Below are positions 25,748 through 34,155 of a DNA stretch of 64,000 nucleotides, in pieces. The position numbers were made by a program, and so were the translations under genes. Each line of letters opens with the position of its first letter. The stretch's first letter is position 1. The DNA comes from Chryseobacterium rhizoplanae (GTDB taxonomy: Bacteria; Bacteroidota; Bacteroidia; Flavobacteriales; Weeksellaceae): contig NZ_FXTC01000004.1 of NCBI RefSeq assembly GCF_900182655.1, forward strand, positions 124,001 through 188,000, written 5' to 3'. The notes under the pieces were generated by a model. It searched no databases and was not told the DNA's origin. It was given only the letters and a program-made list of their open reading frames with translations.

Positions 25748-27328
25748 ATGCTTTCAAAAAAAATTATGCAACACAATACAGTTTATCATAAATGGGTACC
25801 ACAATGGCTGAAACTGCCGCTTCTTATACTGGCATTGTTTCCCCACCTGATGTTGTTGTCGCTTTTACACTCAAACAGCGCCTTCACATCTTCTTTTATG
25901 GATGTTGATTCAGATGACATTCAGTATTTAATGATTTTGATGTATGGGACATTTGTGGTTACCCTTTTAGTTTTACAGCGGTTTATGGCGTATTTCAGCG
26001 TCAAATATTATGTTCTGCTGATGGCCTCCGTTTCTGTTATTATTCTTTACGTTTTATCAGTAACCCACGATTATCATGTTATATTGGTGATCCGGTTTTT
26101 AGAAGGAATTTTCGGGCTGCTGGAAGGTGCTATTTTCCTTCCATTGATTATTGCTGAATTAAAGACGAAACACGCCAAAGTCTTAGCTTACCTTTTCATG
26201 TATACCATCATGCTCACCGGAGGAACAATAACCACTTCCCTGTTGAAGTCAAGCATTGAGAATTATGATTTCCAGCATATGATCCTGATGATGGTCTATT
26301 TCCATGTATTTGTATTGATCATCGGTATTGCTCTGTTCAACAAAAACAGATTCTTTCCTAAGAAACCTTTATATCAATTGGATATTACCAGCTGGTTTTT
26401 ACTTTGGGTATGCCTGCAGGCTGGCGGCTATGCCATTATTTATGGTAAAAGACTGATGTGGCTCGAGTCTGATACCATTATCATGTGTCTGTTTATATTC
26501 CTGCTTTCGGGAGGGTTATTTATGCTTAAACAAAGAAATTCCAAAAGACCACTATTTCATTTTGAAGTTTTCAGTTCAAAAAATGTGATTGCAGGAATGA
26601 TTCTGTTTTTCATTTTTTATCTGATCCGATCCGGACTGAATAATGTATACAGTATTATGGCTACCGTATGGAAATGGCCCTGGGATTATATTGTCAATAT
26701 CCAATACTGGAACGTAGCAGGAACTCTTTTAGGGATATTATTATCAGGAATCTGCCTGGTTCGGGGAGTTTCCTCAAGAATTGTTTTCTTTACGGGGTTT
26801 CTGTTGCTTGCAGTAGACTGTGCGTGGTTTACCTATACATTTTATCCTGACACTACCCTTTCCACGATTTGTCCTCCCTTATTTCTGCAAGGTGTAGCTC
26901 AGGGATTATTATTTACTCCGCTTGTTTTCTTTTTGATTTCAGGAACTCCGGAAGAATATGTTGCCAATGCTACGGCTTTAGGGACAACAACCCGTTTCTG
27001 GACAACAGCTATCGGCTATGCTCTTATGCAAAATCTCATGCTGTTTTTAACCTTAAAACATTCTGATACACTCAGCGCCAATTTTACAAATACCAATCCC
27101 GTTTTCTACAGTCAGTGGACTCAGCTTTTCGGGGCCAATATTTCAAAATTGTCTGTGAATGATTCTTTATCTATGACAGCTGGAGCGTTTAAGGCTAAAA
27201 TTACTGCACAATCTATTCTACTCTCGAATATGGAAATTTTTACCGGCCTTTTCTGGCTCGCATTCATTACTGCGATTTGTTTACTGATTTATCATCCGGT
27301 AAAAATAGCAGTAAGAAATATTATGTAA
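25748..27328 (+). CDS. MFS drug transporter, EmrB-type (DHA2)
   Basis: A 526-residue integral membrane protein with about 12-14 hydrophobic segments from residue 20 on. A helix containing FLEGIFGLLEGAIFLPL corresponds to the region around the MFS motif after TM4/5 in DHA2 transporters. An alternative ATG lies at 25766. It belongs with the TolC and HlyD genes just upstream, giving an EmrAB-TolC-like pump, although a 268-base gap with a repeat-like segment separates it from them. The substrate is unknown. Confidence 0.85.
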   Translation: MLSKKIMQHNTVYHKWVPQWLKLPLLILALFPHLMLLSLLHSNSAFTSSFMDVDSDDIQYLMILMYGTFVVTLLVLQRFMAYFSVKYYVLLMASVSVIILYVLSVTHDYHVILVIRFLEGIFGLLEGAIFLPLIIAELKTKHAKVLAYLFMYTIMLTGGTITTSLLKSSIENYDFQHMILMMVYFHVFVLIIGIALFNKNRFFPKKPLYQLDITSWFLLWVCLQAGGYAIIYGKRLMWLESDTIIMCLFIFLLSGGLFMLKQRNSKRPLFHFEVFSSKNVIAGMILFFIFYLIRSGLNNVYSIMATVWKWPWDYIVNIQYWNVAGTLLGILLSGICLVRGVSSRIVFFTGFLLLAVDCAWFTYTFYPDTTLSTICPPLFLQGVAQGLLFTPLVFFLISGTPEEYVANATALGTTTRFWTTAIGYALMQNLMLFLTLKHSDTLSANFTNTNPVFYSQWTQLFGANISKLSVNDSLSMTAGAFKAKITAQSILLSNMEIFTGLFWLAFITAICLLIYHPVKIAVRNIM

Positions 27329-27356
27329 AGAAGCTTGAATTTATTAACTCCCAAAT

Positions 27357-27560
27357 AGCAAACAAATTCGGTTAAACGGTTTCTTAAACGCCAGGAAAAC
27401 GCTAAGAAGATATAAAATGATATGAATATTTTTCGTTCGCAAAGGCATTTCATTCAGCTATACGGTATAAATAAACTCTGCTAAATGTCGACGCCTTTGC
27501 GAACGGAATTTCCCATTTTTCAGTCAAATCCATTGCGAAATTTGCGTTAAACTTAAATTA
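27357..27560. repeat. Large inverted intergenic element
   Basis: The arms CGTTCGCAAAGGC (27434-27446) and GCCTTTGCGAACG (27493-27505) are perfect inverted repeats 46 bases apart. Shorter words of the same style flank them (AAACGCCAGGAAAACGCTAAG, then GCGAAATTTGCGTTAAAC). No reading frame is seen. From general knowledge, flavobacterial genomes have many elements built from phrases such as AACGCTAAG and TTTGCG. Confidence 0.6.
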
Positions 27561-27691
27561 AGTGTTAAACTTACTGTTTCTAACTCTCATCTTCAATCTC
27601 TCTTCTTCTCCCCACTTTGGCCGGTTTATTGTTCGTATTTTTCAGCAGCAAATATTGCTTAAATCATTACATTAAATACAAAATTTCACCA

Positions 27692-29053
27692 ATGGAAATT
27701 GAAAGAATTTTACTGAGTCAAAGGGATTTTTTTAAGACACAACAAACCAAAAGCCTTGCTTTCCGGAAAATGTATCTTGAAAAGCTTAAAAGTCTTATTA
27801 TTTCTAATGAGAATATGCTGTATGAAGCAATTAACAAGGATTTTGGAAAATCAAAGTTTGATACTTTCACCACCGAATTATCCTTCATTCTGAATGATAT
27901 TAATTATTATATCAAAAATTTAAAATCTCTTTCAAAACCTAAAAAAGTAAGGACCAATCTTGTCAATCAGCTTGGGAACAGTAAAGTGTATGCTGATCCT
28001 CTTGGTTGTATTCTGGTAATCGGAGCCTGGAATTATCCTTATCAATTATCACTTTCTCCCATTATTGCGGCAATGGCTGCCGGGAACTGCTGTATTCTTA
28101 AGCCCAGTGAAATAGCTGAACATACGATGAAAGCGATGGCGTCCATTATCAATGAAAATTTCCCGCCTGAATATTTATATGTTTATGAAGGAGGTATTGA
28201 AGAAACAACTTCTCTTTTACAGTTAAAATTTGACAAAATATTTTTTACAGGAAGTACAAAGGTCGGAAAGATTGTTTATAAAGCGGCAGCAGAGCATCTT
28301 ACTCCCGTAACTCTTGAACTGGGCGGAAAATCTCCGGCTATTGTCACCAAAAATGCCAATCTTGAAATAGCCGCAAAAAGAATTGTATGGGGAAAATTCC
28401 TCAATGCCGGACAAACCTGCGTAGCTCCCGATTATCTGCTGGTTGAAGAAACCATTCAGGAGCAGTTTTTGGAAATGCTTAGAAAATATATTAAAGAATT
28501 CAAATATGATCAGGATTCTGAACAGTATACAAGAATTATTAATCAAAAAAATTTCCAGCGTCTTGTGCGCCTTATTGATAAAGAAAAAATCTATTCCGGA
28601 GGAAATTTTGATGAAGAAAAACTGTATATCGAACCCACTATTCTGAATCACATAGATTGGAATGATGACATTATGCAGGAAGAAATTTTCGGTCCGTTAC
28701 TGCCTGTCATCAGTTTCCAAAATTATAATGCTGCACTCAATTCTATTTTAGAGCTTGAAAAACCGTTGGCGGCTTATCTTTTCACCAATGATTCAGAGGA
28801 AAAAGAAAACTTTACCCGAAAACTATCTTTTGGAGGAGGCTGCATCAATGATACGGTGATGCATTTAAGCAATGACCATCTGCCATTTGGAGGCGTGGGA
28901 AGCTCAGGAATAGGAAATTATCACGGAAAATATGGTTTTGAAACCTTCTCTCATCAAAAAGCTGTTCTTGAAAAAGTCACCTGGGGTGAACCGAACATCA
29001 AATATCCACCGTATTCTGAGAAAAAATTAAGCTGGATCAAGAAATTAATGTAG
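27692..29053 (+). CDS. Aldehyde dehydrogenase
   Basis: A 453-residue NAD(P)-dependent dehydrogenase from the ATG at 27692. An in-frame start at 27617 would add 25 hydrophobic residues with no family match. Signatures: FTGSTKVGKIVYKAAA (NAD-binding G-motif), TLELGGKSPAI (catalytic glutamate in ELGGKSP), GQTCVAPDYLLV (nucleophile Cys in AGQTCVAPDY) and EEIFGPLLPVI. The length and the C-terminal hydrophobic-basic end fit the class 3 / fatty aldehyde dehydrogenase branch. The physiological aldehyde is unknown. Confidence 0.92.
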   Translation: MEIERILLSQRDFFKTQQTKSLAFRKMYLEKLKSLIISNENMLYEAINKDFGKSKFDTFTTELSFILNDINYYIKNLKSLSKPKKVRTNLVNQLGNSKVYADPLGCILVIGAWNYPYQLSLSPIIAAMAAGNCCILKPSEIAEHTMKAMASIINENFPPEYLYVYEGGIEETTSLLQLKFDKIFFTGSTKVGKIVYKAAAEHLTPVTLELGGKSPAIVTKNANLEIAAKRIVWGKFLNAGQTCVAPDYLLVEETIQEQFLEMLRKYIKEFKYDQDSEQYTRIINQKNFQRLVRLIDKEKIYSGGNFDEEKLYIEPTILNHIDWNDDIMQEEIFGPLLPVISFQNYNAALNSILELEKPLAAYLFTNDSEEKENFTRKLSFGGGCINDTVMHLSNDHLPFGGVGSSGIGNYHGKYGFETFSHQKAVLEKVTWGEPNIKYPPYSEKKLSWIKKLM

Positions 29054-29066
29054 CACTCATAAAAAT

Positions 29067-29096
29067 AAAAACTGCTTCATTTCTGAAGCAGTTTTT
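29067..29096. terminator. Bidirectional terminator between ALDH and thioredoxin genes
   Basis: Arms AAAAACTGCTTCA (29067-29079) and TGAAGCAGTTTTT (29084-29096) form a perfect 13-bp stem with a 4-base loop. It lies between two convergent genes. Confidence 0.92.
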
Positions 29097-29099
29097 ATT

Positions 29100-29672
29100 T
29101 TATCCTTTTTTAGGAGCCCAGGTAGTAAAGAACTCTTTTACTTTTTCTTTGCTGTACCCTTTTCCTTCTTCTAAAACATCACTTTGCTGAACCTTGATCA
29201 TTTTCCCGTCTTTATCTAAAATAATAAAAACTGGATAACCAAATTTCTCACCTGGATTCCCATACTGGGCAAAAACCTTTTCATTCTTATTGTCCGGAGA
29301 AAAGTTCAGGTGATAATAGACATAGTTTTTATCTACTACTTCCTTCAATTCAGGAGTAGTCTGTACAAAATTATTAAAACGAAGACACCAGATACACCAG
29401 TTACCACCAGCCTGGATCATAATATTTTTACCTTCTTTCTTAGCCTGAGCGACCAATTTATTAATATCAGCCTGAGCATCCGCTTTTGGATCATAAGGCT
29501 TAGGAAGCTTAGCTTTTTCTTCAGCCGCTTTTTTCTTTGCTTCTAACTCTTTCTGCTCAGTAGGTACTATAAGAGCTGTTTTTTCCTTTCCTGTATCTGG
29601 GGAGTTCTTTACTTCTTGTGAAAAAGCAAATGTACTTAATCCCACAGAAGCAAAAATTATCAATTTTTTCAT
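29100..29672 (-). CDS. Exported thioredoxin-like protein
   Basis: A 190-residue protein. Signal peptide MKKLIIFASVGLSTFAFSQ, a charged K/E/A-rich linker (about 20-70), then a thioredoxin fold with redox motif NWCIWCLRF (C93 and C96, CxxC with IW between). FGYPVFIILDKDGKMI is the conserved cis-proline strand. The protein is likely periplasmic and helps reduce or fold exported proteins. A TATTTTTG box on the minus strand at 29709-29716 is a probable promoter. Confidence 0.85.
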   Translation of the reverse strand: MKKLIIFASVGLSTFAFSQEVKNSPDTGKEKTALIVPTEQKELEAKKKAAEEKAKLPKPYDPKADAQADINKLVAQAKKEGKNIMIQAGGNWCIWCLRFNNFVQTTPELKEVVDKNYVYYHLNFSPDNKNEKVFAQYGNPGEKFGYPVFIILDKDGKMIKVQQSDVLEEGKGYSKEKVKEFFTTWAPKKG

Positions 29673-29708
29673 AATATAAAAGTAAAAAAAATACTACATA
29701 TCCCTCTG

Positions 29709-29745
29709 CAAAAATAGAACCATAATTTTATTATCACTAAATTTG
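29709..29745. promoter_or_regulatory. Divergent promoters for thioredoxin and acyltransferase genes
   Basis: TATTTTTG on the minus strand (29709-29716) and TAAATTTG on the plus strand (29738-29745). The plus box ends 8 bases before the acyltransferase ATG at 29754, so that transcript would have little or no leader. Confidence 0.5.
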
Positions 29746-29753
29746 CGTGTTTT

Positions 29754-30638
29754 ATGAATTTCTTAATCAAAATATTATACTTAGTCTCTAAGCTTCCGCT
29801 TAAAATATTATATATTTTTTCGGACGTGATCTTTTTCCTGAACTATTATCTGGTAGGATACAGAAAAGAGGTAATTACCCAAAATCTGAGAAAATCTTTT
29901 CCTGATAAATCGGAAGAAGAAATTAAAGAGATCCGGAAAAAATTCTACCTTAATTTTTCAGATTATCTGGTAGAAACGATCAAATCTTTCAGCATTTCCG
30001 AGACAGAAGCCAGGGTGAGAATGCAGCATATCAATCAGGAACTGTTTCATGATGCTAAAAAGGAAGGCAAAAACATTATCCTTCTGGCAGGGCACGTCTT
30101 CAACTGGGAATGGATCAATGCTTTGGCAAAGATTGTTCCCCAGGCGCATTGCCATCCTGTATACAGAAAGGTAAATAATGACTTCTGGGAGAATCAGATG
30201 AGAAAGGTCCGTAATAAATTCGGAAATGAAGCATTGGAAGCCAATGAAGTAATCCTGAATATTTTCAGATCCAGAAACAACGGCGATTCTGCTTATATGT
30301 TCGTAGCTGATCAGACTCCTCACCACGCACATGTCACCTATGGATTAGAATTTTTGAATCAGCGTACTCCCGCTTTTATAGGATATGATAAGCTTGCTAC
30401 AAGAATGGATCTTGTCTTTATCTATTGTGAAATGAAGAAGGTAAAACGTGGTTATTATCAGGTAAATTATCATAGAATCTATCCTGATGGCGAAAAGTTT
30501 ACGGAAAATGAAGTGGTAAGAAAGTTCCATAAATTATTGGAAAACACATTACACAAAAACCCGGACAACTACCTTTGGTCACACAGAAAATGGAAATATC
30601 AGGACTCTATCAAAAATTTTGATTCCGAAAAAAAATAG
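29754..30638 (+). CDS. Lysophospholipid/lipid A acyltransferase (LpxL-like)
   Basis: A 294-residue inner-membrane enzyme. An N-terminal hydrophobic stretch (about 1-35) anchors it, and the acyltransferase core has the catalytic HxxxxE pair in AGHVFNWEW (H114, E119) and a later FVADQTPHHAHV. This matches the HtrB/LpxL family, which adds secondary acyl chains in lipid A. Position before a glycosyltransferase (7-base gap) supports a role in the cell envelope. Confidence 0.85.
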   Translation: MNFLIKILYLVSKLPLKILYIFSDVIFFLNYYLVGYRKEVITQNLRKSFPDKSEEEIKEIRKKFYLNFSDYLVETIKSFSISETEARVRMQHINQELFHDAKKEGKNIILLAGHVFNWEWINALAKIVPQAHCHPVYRKVNNDFWENQMRKVRNKFGNEALEANEVILNIFRSRNNGDSAYMFVADQTPHHAHVTYGLEFLNQRTPAFIGYDKLATRMDLVFIYCEMKKVKRGYYQVNYHRIYPDGEKFTENEVVRKFHKLLENTLHKNPDNYLWSHRKWKYQDSIKNFDSEKK

Positions 30639-30644
30639 ATTGAC

Positions 30645-31625
30645 ATGCAGAAAAAACTGGCAGTTGCCATCTTAAACTGGAACGGCAGAAATTGGCTTGA
30701 AAAATTTCTTCCGGGTGTGGTTCAATTTTCTCAGAATGCAGATATTTTTGTTATTGACAATCTTTCTACAGATGATTCTATTGAATTTCTGCAAAAGAAT
30801 TTTCCTACGGTAAAAGTTATTAAAAACGATAAAAACTATGGATTTGCAGGTGGTTATAATGAAGGATTGAAAGTTATCCCTAATGAATATTACTGCCTTC
30901 TCAATTCTGATGTAGAGGTTACGGAAAACTGGATAGAACCTATTTTTGAATTATTGGAAAAAAATCCTTCCGTTTCAGCAGTACAGCCTAAAATCTTATC
31001 TTATCACAATAGAAACTATTTTGAATTTGCAGGAGCTGCCGGCGGATTAATAGACAACCTTGGATATCCTTACTGCAGGGGCAGGGTTTTTGATGATCTG
31101 GAAGAGGATAAAGGACAGTATAATGATGAAACAGAGATCTTCTGGGCATCAGGATGCTGTTTTTTCATCCGTTCAAAAGATTTTTGGGAGCAGAATGGTT
31201 TTGACGCCAGATTTTTTGCCCACCAGGAAGAGATTGACCTTTGCTGGAGACTCATTAATTCCGGGAAAAAGATTTATTATACCGGAAAAGCCAGTGTCTA
31301 TCATGTAGGCGGCGGCACCCTTAACAAACAAAGCGCACAAAAAACTTTTTTAAATATCAGGAATAACCTTTCTATGATGCTTAAGAATCTTCCCTTTCCT
31401 CAATTGATCTGGCTGATATTTTTCAGATTATGTCTGGATAGTGTTGCCGGAATCTATTTCGGATTAAAGCATGGCTTTCCGCATCTTTGGGCTGTTGTAA
31501 GAGCTCATTTTGGTTTCTATGGACAGCTTCCGGGAACATGGAAACTTCGTCAGAAAAATCAAAAGAAAGAGTTTTACCAATCAAAATGGTTGATTTTCAG
31601 ACATTTTTTGGGAGGTAACAGGTAG
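30645..31625 (+). CDS. Family 2 glycosyltransferase
   Basis: A 326-residue enzyme of the GT2/rhamnosyltransferase type. The start VAILNWNGRNWLEKF, the NSDVEV region (DxD-like metal motif) and EIDLCWRLINSGKKIYYT are typical. A hydrophobic segment near the C-terminus (LIWLIFFRLCLDSVAG) suggests membrane association. It follows the acyltransferase at 7 bases and probably glycosylates an envelope lipid or polysaccharide. Its last codons lie in a tandem 7-base repeat. Confidence 0.88.
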   Translation: MQKKLAVAILNWNGRNWLEKFLPGVVQFSQNADIFVIDNLSTDDSIEFLQKNFPTVKVIKNDKNYGFAGGYNEGLKVIPNEYYCLLNSDVEVTENWIEPIFELLEKNPSVSAVQPKILSYHNRNYFEFAGAAGGLIDNLGYPYCRGRVFDDLEEDKGQYNDETEIFWASGCCFFIRSKDFWEQNGFDARFFAHQEEIDLCWRLINSGKKIYYTGKASVYHVGGGTLNKQSAQKTFLNIRNNLSMMLKNLPFPQLIWLIFFRLCLDSVAGIYFGLKHGFPHLWAVVRAHFGFYGQLPGTWKLRQKNQKKEFYQSKWLIFRHFLGGNR

Positions 31626-31735
31626 CAGGTAACAGATTATAGGCTGCAGGAATTATGGAAAACCAATTTTTCTTGGGTAAGCCTAAAACTTTAAACCTAA
31701 AACATTAAACTAAAAACCTGGGAACTAGAGAATCA
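31614..31735. repeat. Word-type repeat overlapping the end of the glycosyltransferase
   Basis: Three tandem 7-base units GGTAACA (31614-31620), GGTAGCA (31621-31627) and GGTAACA (31628-31634). The stop codon TAG at 31623-31625 lies inside the second unit. Further on, AAACTTTAAACCTAAAACATT (31687-31707) forms phrases like those at 4665-4716. Confidence 0.5.
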
Positions 31736-31758
31736 GCAACTAATTTAATTACAAAACA

Positions 31759-32313
31759 ATGGATTTCTGTGCAATAGATTTTGAAACGGCCACTCACGAG
31801 AAAAGTTCAGCTTGTGAAATGGGAATATGTGTGGTACAGGACTCTAAAATTGTTGAAACAAAGACCTGGCTAATCAAACCACCAAGCTTTCCTTATTTTA
31901 ATAAATTCAATATTGCGGTGCATGGGATTCAACCGGAAGATGTAAAGGATGCACCTACTTTTGATGAGATATGGTATGAAGCCCAGGATATGATGTACGG
32001 AAGCCTGATGATTGCTCATAATGCGGGATTTGATGCTTCTGTTTTAAGAGGGTGCCTGCAGCATTACGGAATGTTTACTCCCCAGCTCAACTATCTGTGC
32101 AGCATACAGCTTGCAAAGAAGTCATGGAACTACCTTCCAAAGTATGGTTTGAAACCATTGGCGGAATATCATAAAATTGATTTCACCCACCATAGAGCAG
32201 GGGCAGATGCTGAAGTATGTGCAAAGATCTCTCTATTGGCTTTTGAGAAACTCTTCCTCACCAGTAATGATGAAGTAAATGAATATTTGAAAGCGAAAAT
32301 CAAAAAGCTTTAA
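31759..32313 (+). CDS. DEDDh 3'-5' exonuclease
   Basis: A 184-residue protein of the DnaQ-like family. All five catalytic residues are visible: D7 and E9 in AIDFETA, D92 in HNAGFDASV, H145 and D150 in HHRAGADAEV. It is a stand-alone exonuclease domain, not the epsilon subunit in length. It probably processes DNA or RNA ends. Confidence 0.88.
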   Translation: MDFCAIDFETATHEKSSACEMGICVVQDSKIVETKTWLIKPPSFPYFNKFNIAVHGIQPEDVKDAPTFDEIWYEAQDMMYGSLMIAHNAGFDASVLRGCLQHYGMFTPQLNYLCSIQLAKKSWNYLPKYGLKPLAEYHKIDFTHHRAGADAEVCAKISLLAFEKLFLTSNDEVNEYLKAKIKKL

Positions 32314-32393
32314 TAGAACAGAGTATTGAACCCGGGTTCTTATTCTGCAGTCTATTAATCATTACTATTGTACTTTTAAGGTACAAAAAAGCT

Positions 32394-32783
32394 TTAATTA
32401 CTCAACACTTCTGATAACAGATTGAATTTCGGAATATCAATTTCGAAAGTCTCTTGTGTTTCCATGTTTTTCACCAGATATTTTCCACTCATATTCCCTA
32501 CTCCGGAACGAAGCATTACATTGGAAAAATAAGCGAAATTTTCACTTGTTCCTATTTCAGGAGTCAGGCCGATTACGCCATCTCCTATAATCTCTGTATA
32601 TCCAAATCCGACATCAAAGATCAACCATTTCCTTTTCAATACTTTGATAGGAAAGCTTCCGTCATTTTCTATCGTGATATTGTATTTAAAAACGTAACGG
32701 TTTTCGGATGGATAACTGTTCTTACTATCATATTCAGGTATTACTGAAACTTTGATATTGGAAGTCATTTTTGAAAACATCAT
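32394..32783 (-). CDS. apaG: ApaG domain protein
   Basis: A 129-residue soluble protein with the ApaG fold (fibronectin-like, residues about 8-125). It contains RYVFKYNITIENDG, FGYTEIIGDGVIG and LTPEIGTSENFAYFSNVML, the conserved strand pattern of the family. The exact biochemical role of ApaG is unclear in bacteria. ATG triplets at 32783 and 32780 are both plausible starts. It is convergent to the exonuclease gene and lies just downstream of the sucAB terminator. Confidence 0.85.
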   Translation of the reverse strand: MMFSKMTSNIKVSVIPEYDSKNSYPSENRYVFKYNITIENDGSFPIKVLKRKWLIFDVGFGYTEIIGDGVIGLTPEIGTSENFAYFSNVMLRSGVGNMSGKYLVKNMETQETFEIDIPKFNLLSEVLSN

Positions 32784-32809
32784 TGTAGCATTTTCTTAAT
32801 AAATACAAA

Positions 32810-32834
32810 AATCTCGCCTTTTTAAGGCGAGATT
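32810..32834 (-). terminator. Terminator of the sucA-sucB operon
   Basis: Arms AATCTCGCCTT (32810-32820) and AAGGCGAGATT (32824-32834), an 11-bp stem with a 3-base loop; the minus strand continues TTTTTG. It lies 29 bases after the sucB stop. Confidence 0.92.
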
Positions 32835-32862
32835 GTATATTTATATTATAATTTCATTAAAA

Positions 32863-34116
32863 CTATAATCCAAGGCCTTTTCTTTCGTCACCTCCCAATA
32901 GTATTTCAACAGGATTGTCAATACCTTCTTTTACCGCTACAAGGAATCCTACAGACTCTTTTCCGTCGATAATTCTGTGGTCATAAGACATGGCTACATA
33001 CATCATTGGTCTGATTACTACCTGTCCATCAACAGCAACCGGTCTCTGGATAATGTTGTGCATTCCTAAGATTGCAGATTGTGGAGGGTTGATGATTGGT
33101 GTAGACATCATAGATCCGAAAGTACCACCGTTTGTAATCGTGAAAGTACCACCAGTCATTTCATCAACAGTAATTTTACCGTCTCTTACTTTGATAGCAA
33201 GATCTTTAATGTTTGCTTCCACGCTTGCGAAAGACATATTTTCAGCATTTCTCAATACCGGAACCATTAATCCTTTAGGACCTGAAACAGCAATTGAAAT
33301 GTCGCAGAAATCATAGTTTACTTTGAAGTCACCGTCGATAGATGCGTTTACATCCGGATACATTTGTAGTGCTCTTGTAACCGCTTTAGTAAAGAAAGAC
33401 ATGAAACCAAGTCCAACACCGTGTTTCTGAGCAAATTCTTCTTTATATAGTTTTCTTAATCTGAAGATTTCAGACATATCCACTTCATTGAAAGTCGTCA
33501 ACATAGCTGTTTCGTTCTTCACAGAAACAAGTCTTTGTGCGATTTTTCTTCTTAAAACTGAAAGTTTAGTTGTAGTGGTAGTTCTTGCGCCTGTAGCTGT
33601 CATTGGGCTTCCTCCTAATGCAGGAACAGCCGCTAATTCAGCATCAGTTTTAGTGATTCTTCCATCTCTTCCTGTTCCTGAAACCTGAGCAGCATCCATT
33701 CCTTTTTCGTCAAGGATTTTCTTAGCAGCCGGAGATGGAGCTCCCGTTGCATAAGTTTGTGGAGCAGCTACCGGAGCAGCAGGTTTTGGAGCTTCTTGTT
33801 TCGCAGGCTCAGCAGCTTTTGGAGCTTCTTCCTGTTTTGGAGCTTCAGTAGCAGGTGCAGCACCTTCTGGCTTTTTAGCATCCATATCAATTAAACAAAC
33901 TACCTGACCTACCTGTACCACATCACCTTCTTCTGCCTTTAAAGTGATAATACCACTTTGTTCTGCAGGCAATTCAAGAGTTGCTTTATCTGAATCCACT
34001 TCGGCGATAGGTTGATCTTTTTCTACATAATCACCATCTTTTACAAGCCAAGTTGCAATTTCAACTTCTGTAATTGATTCGCCCGGTGAAGGAACTTTCA
34101 TTTCTAAAACTGACAT
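32863..34116 (-). CDS. sucB: 2-oxoglutarate dehydrogenase E2 (dihydrolipoyl succinyltransferase)
   Basis: A 417-residue E2 of the TCA cycle. A lipoyl domain (lipoyl lysine K44 in [11 protein letters not shown]) is followed by an A/P/E-rich linker, an E3-binding domain ([13 protein letters not shown]... [13 protein letters not shown]) and a catalytic domain with [13 protein letters not shown] (HxxxDG). The DSDKATLE form of the lipoyl motif is typical of succinyltransferases. It follows sucA after 39 bases in the same operon. Confidence 0.96.
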   Translation of the reverse strand: MSVLEMKVPSPGESITEVEIATWLVKDGDYVEKDQPIAEVDSDKATLELPAEQSGIITLKAEEGDVVQVGQVVCLIDMDAKKPEGAAPATEAPKQEEAPKAAEPAKQEAPKPAAPVAAPQTYATGAPSPAAKKILDEKGMDAAQVSGTGRDGRITKTDAELAAVPALGGSPMTATGARTTTTTKLSVLRRKIAQRLVSVKNETAMLTTFNEVDMSEIFRLRKLYKEEFAQKHGVGLGFMSFFTKAVTRALQMYPDVNASIDGDFKVNYDFCDISIAVSGPKGLMVPVLRNAENMSFASVEANIKDLAIKVRDGKITVDEMTGGTFTITNGGTFGSMMSTPIINPPQSAILGMHNIIQRPVAVDGQVVIRPMMYVAMSYDHRIIDGKESVGFLVAVKEGIDNPVEILLGGDERKGLGL

Positions 34117-34155
34117 ATCGAGTATTTTTTATTTTTTAATTGGATATTATTTAAA

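Noticed and set aside
27617..27691. Longer N-terminus for the aldehyde dehydrogenase
   Set aside because: The extra residues are hydrophobic and unlike the family; MEIERIL at 27692 fits the family start.
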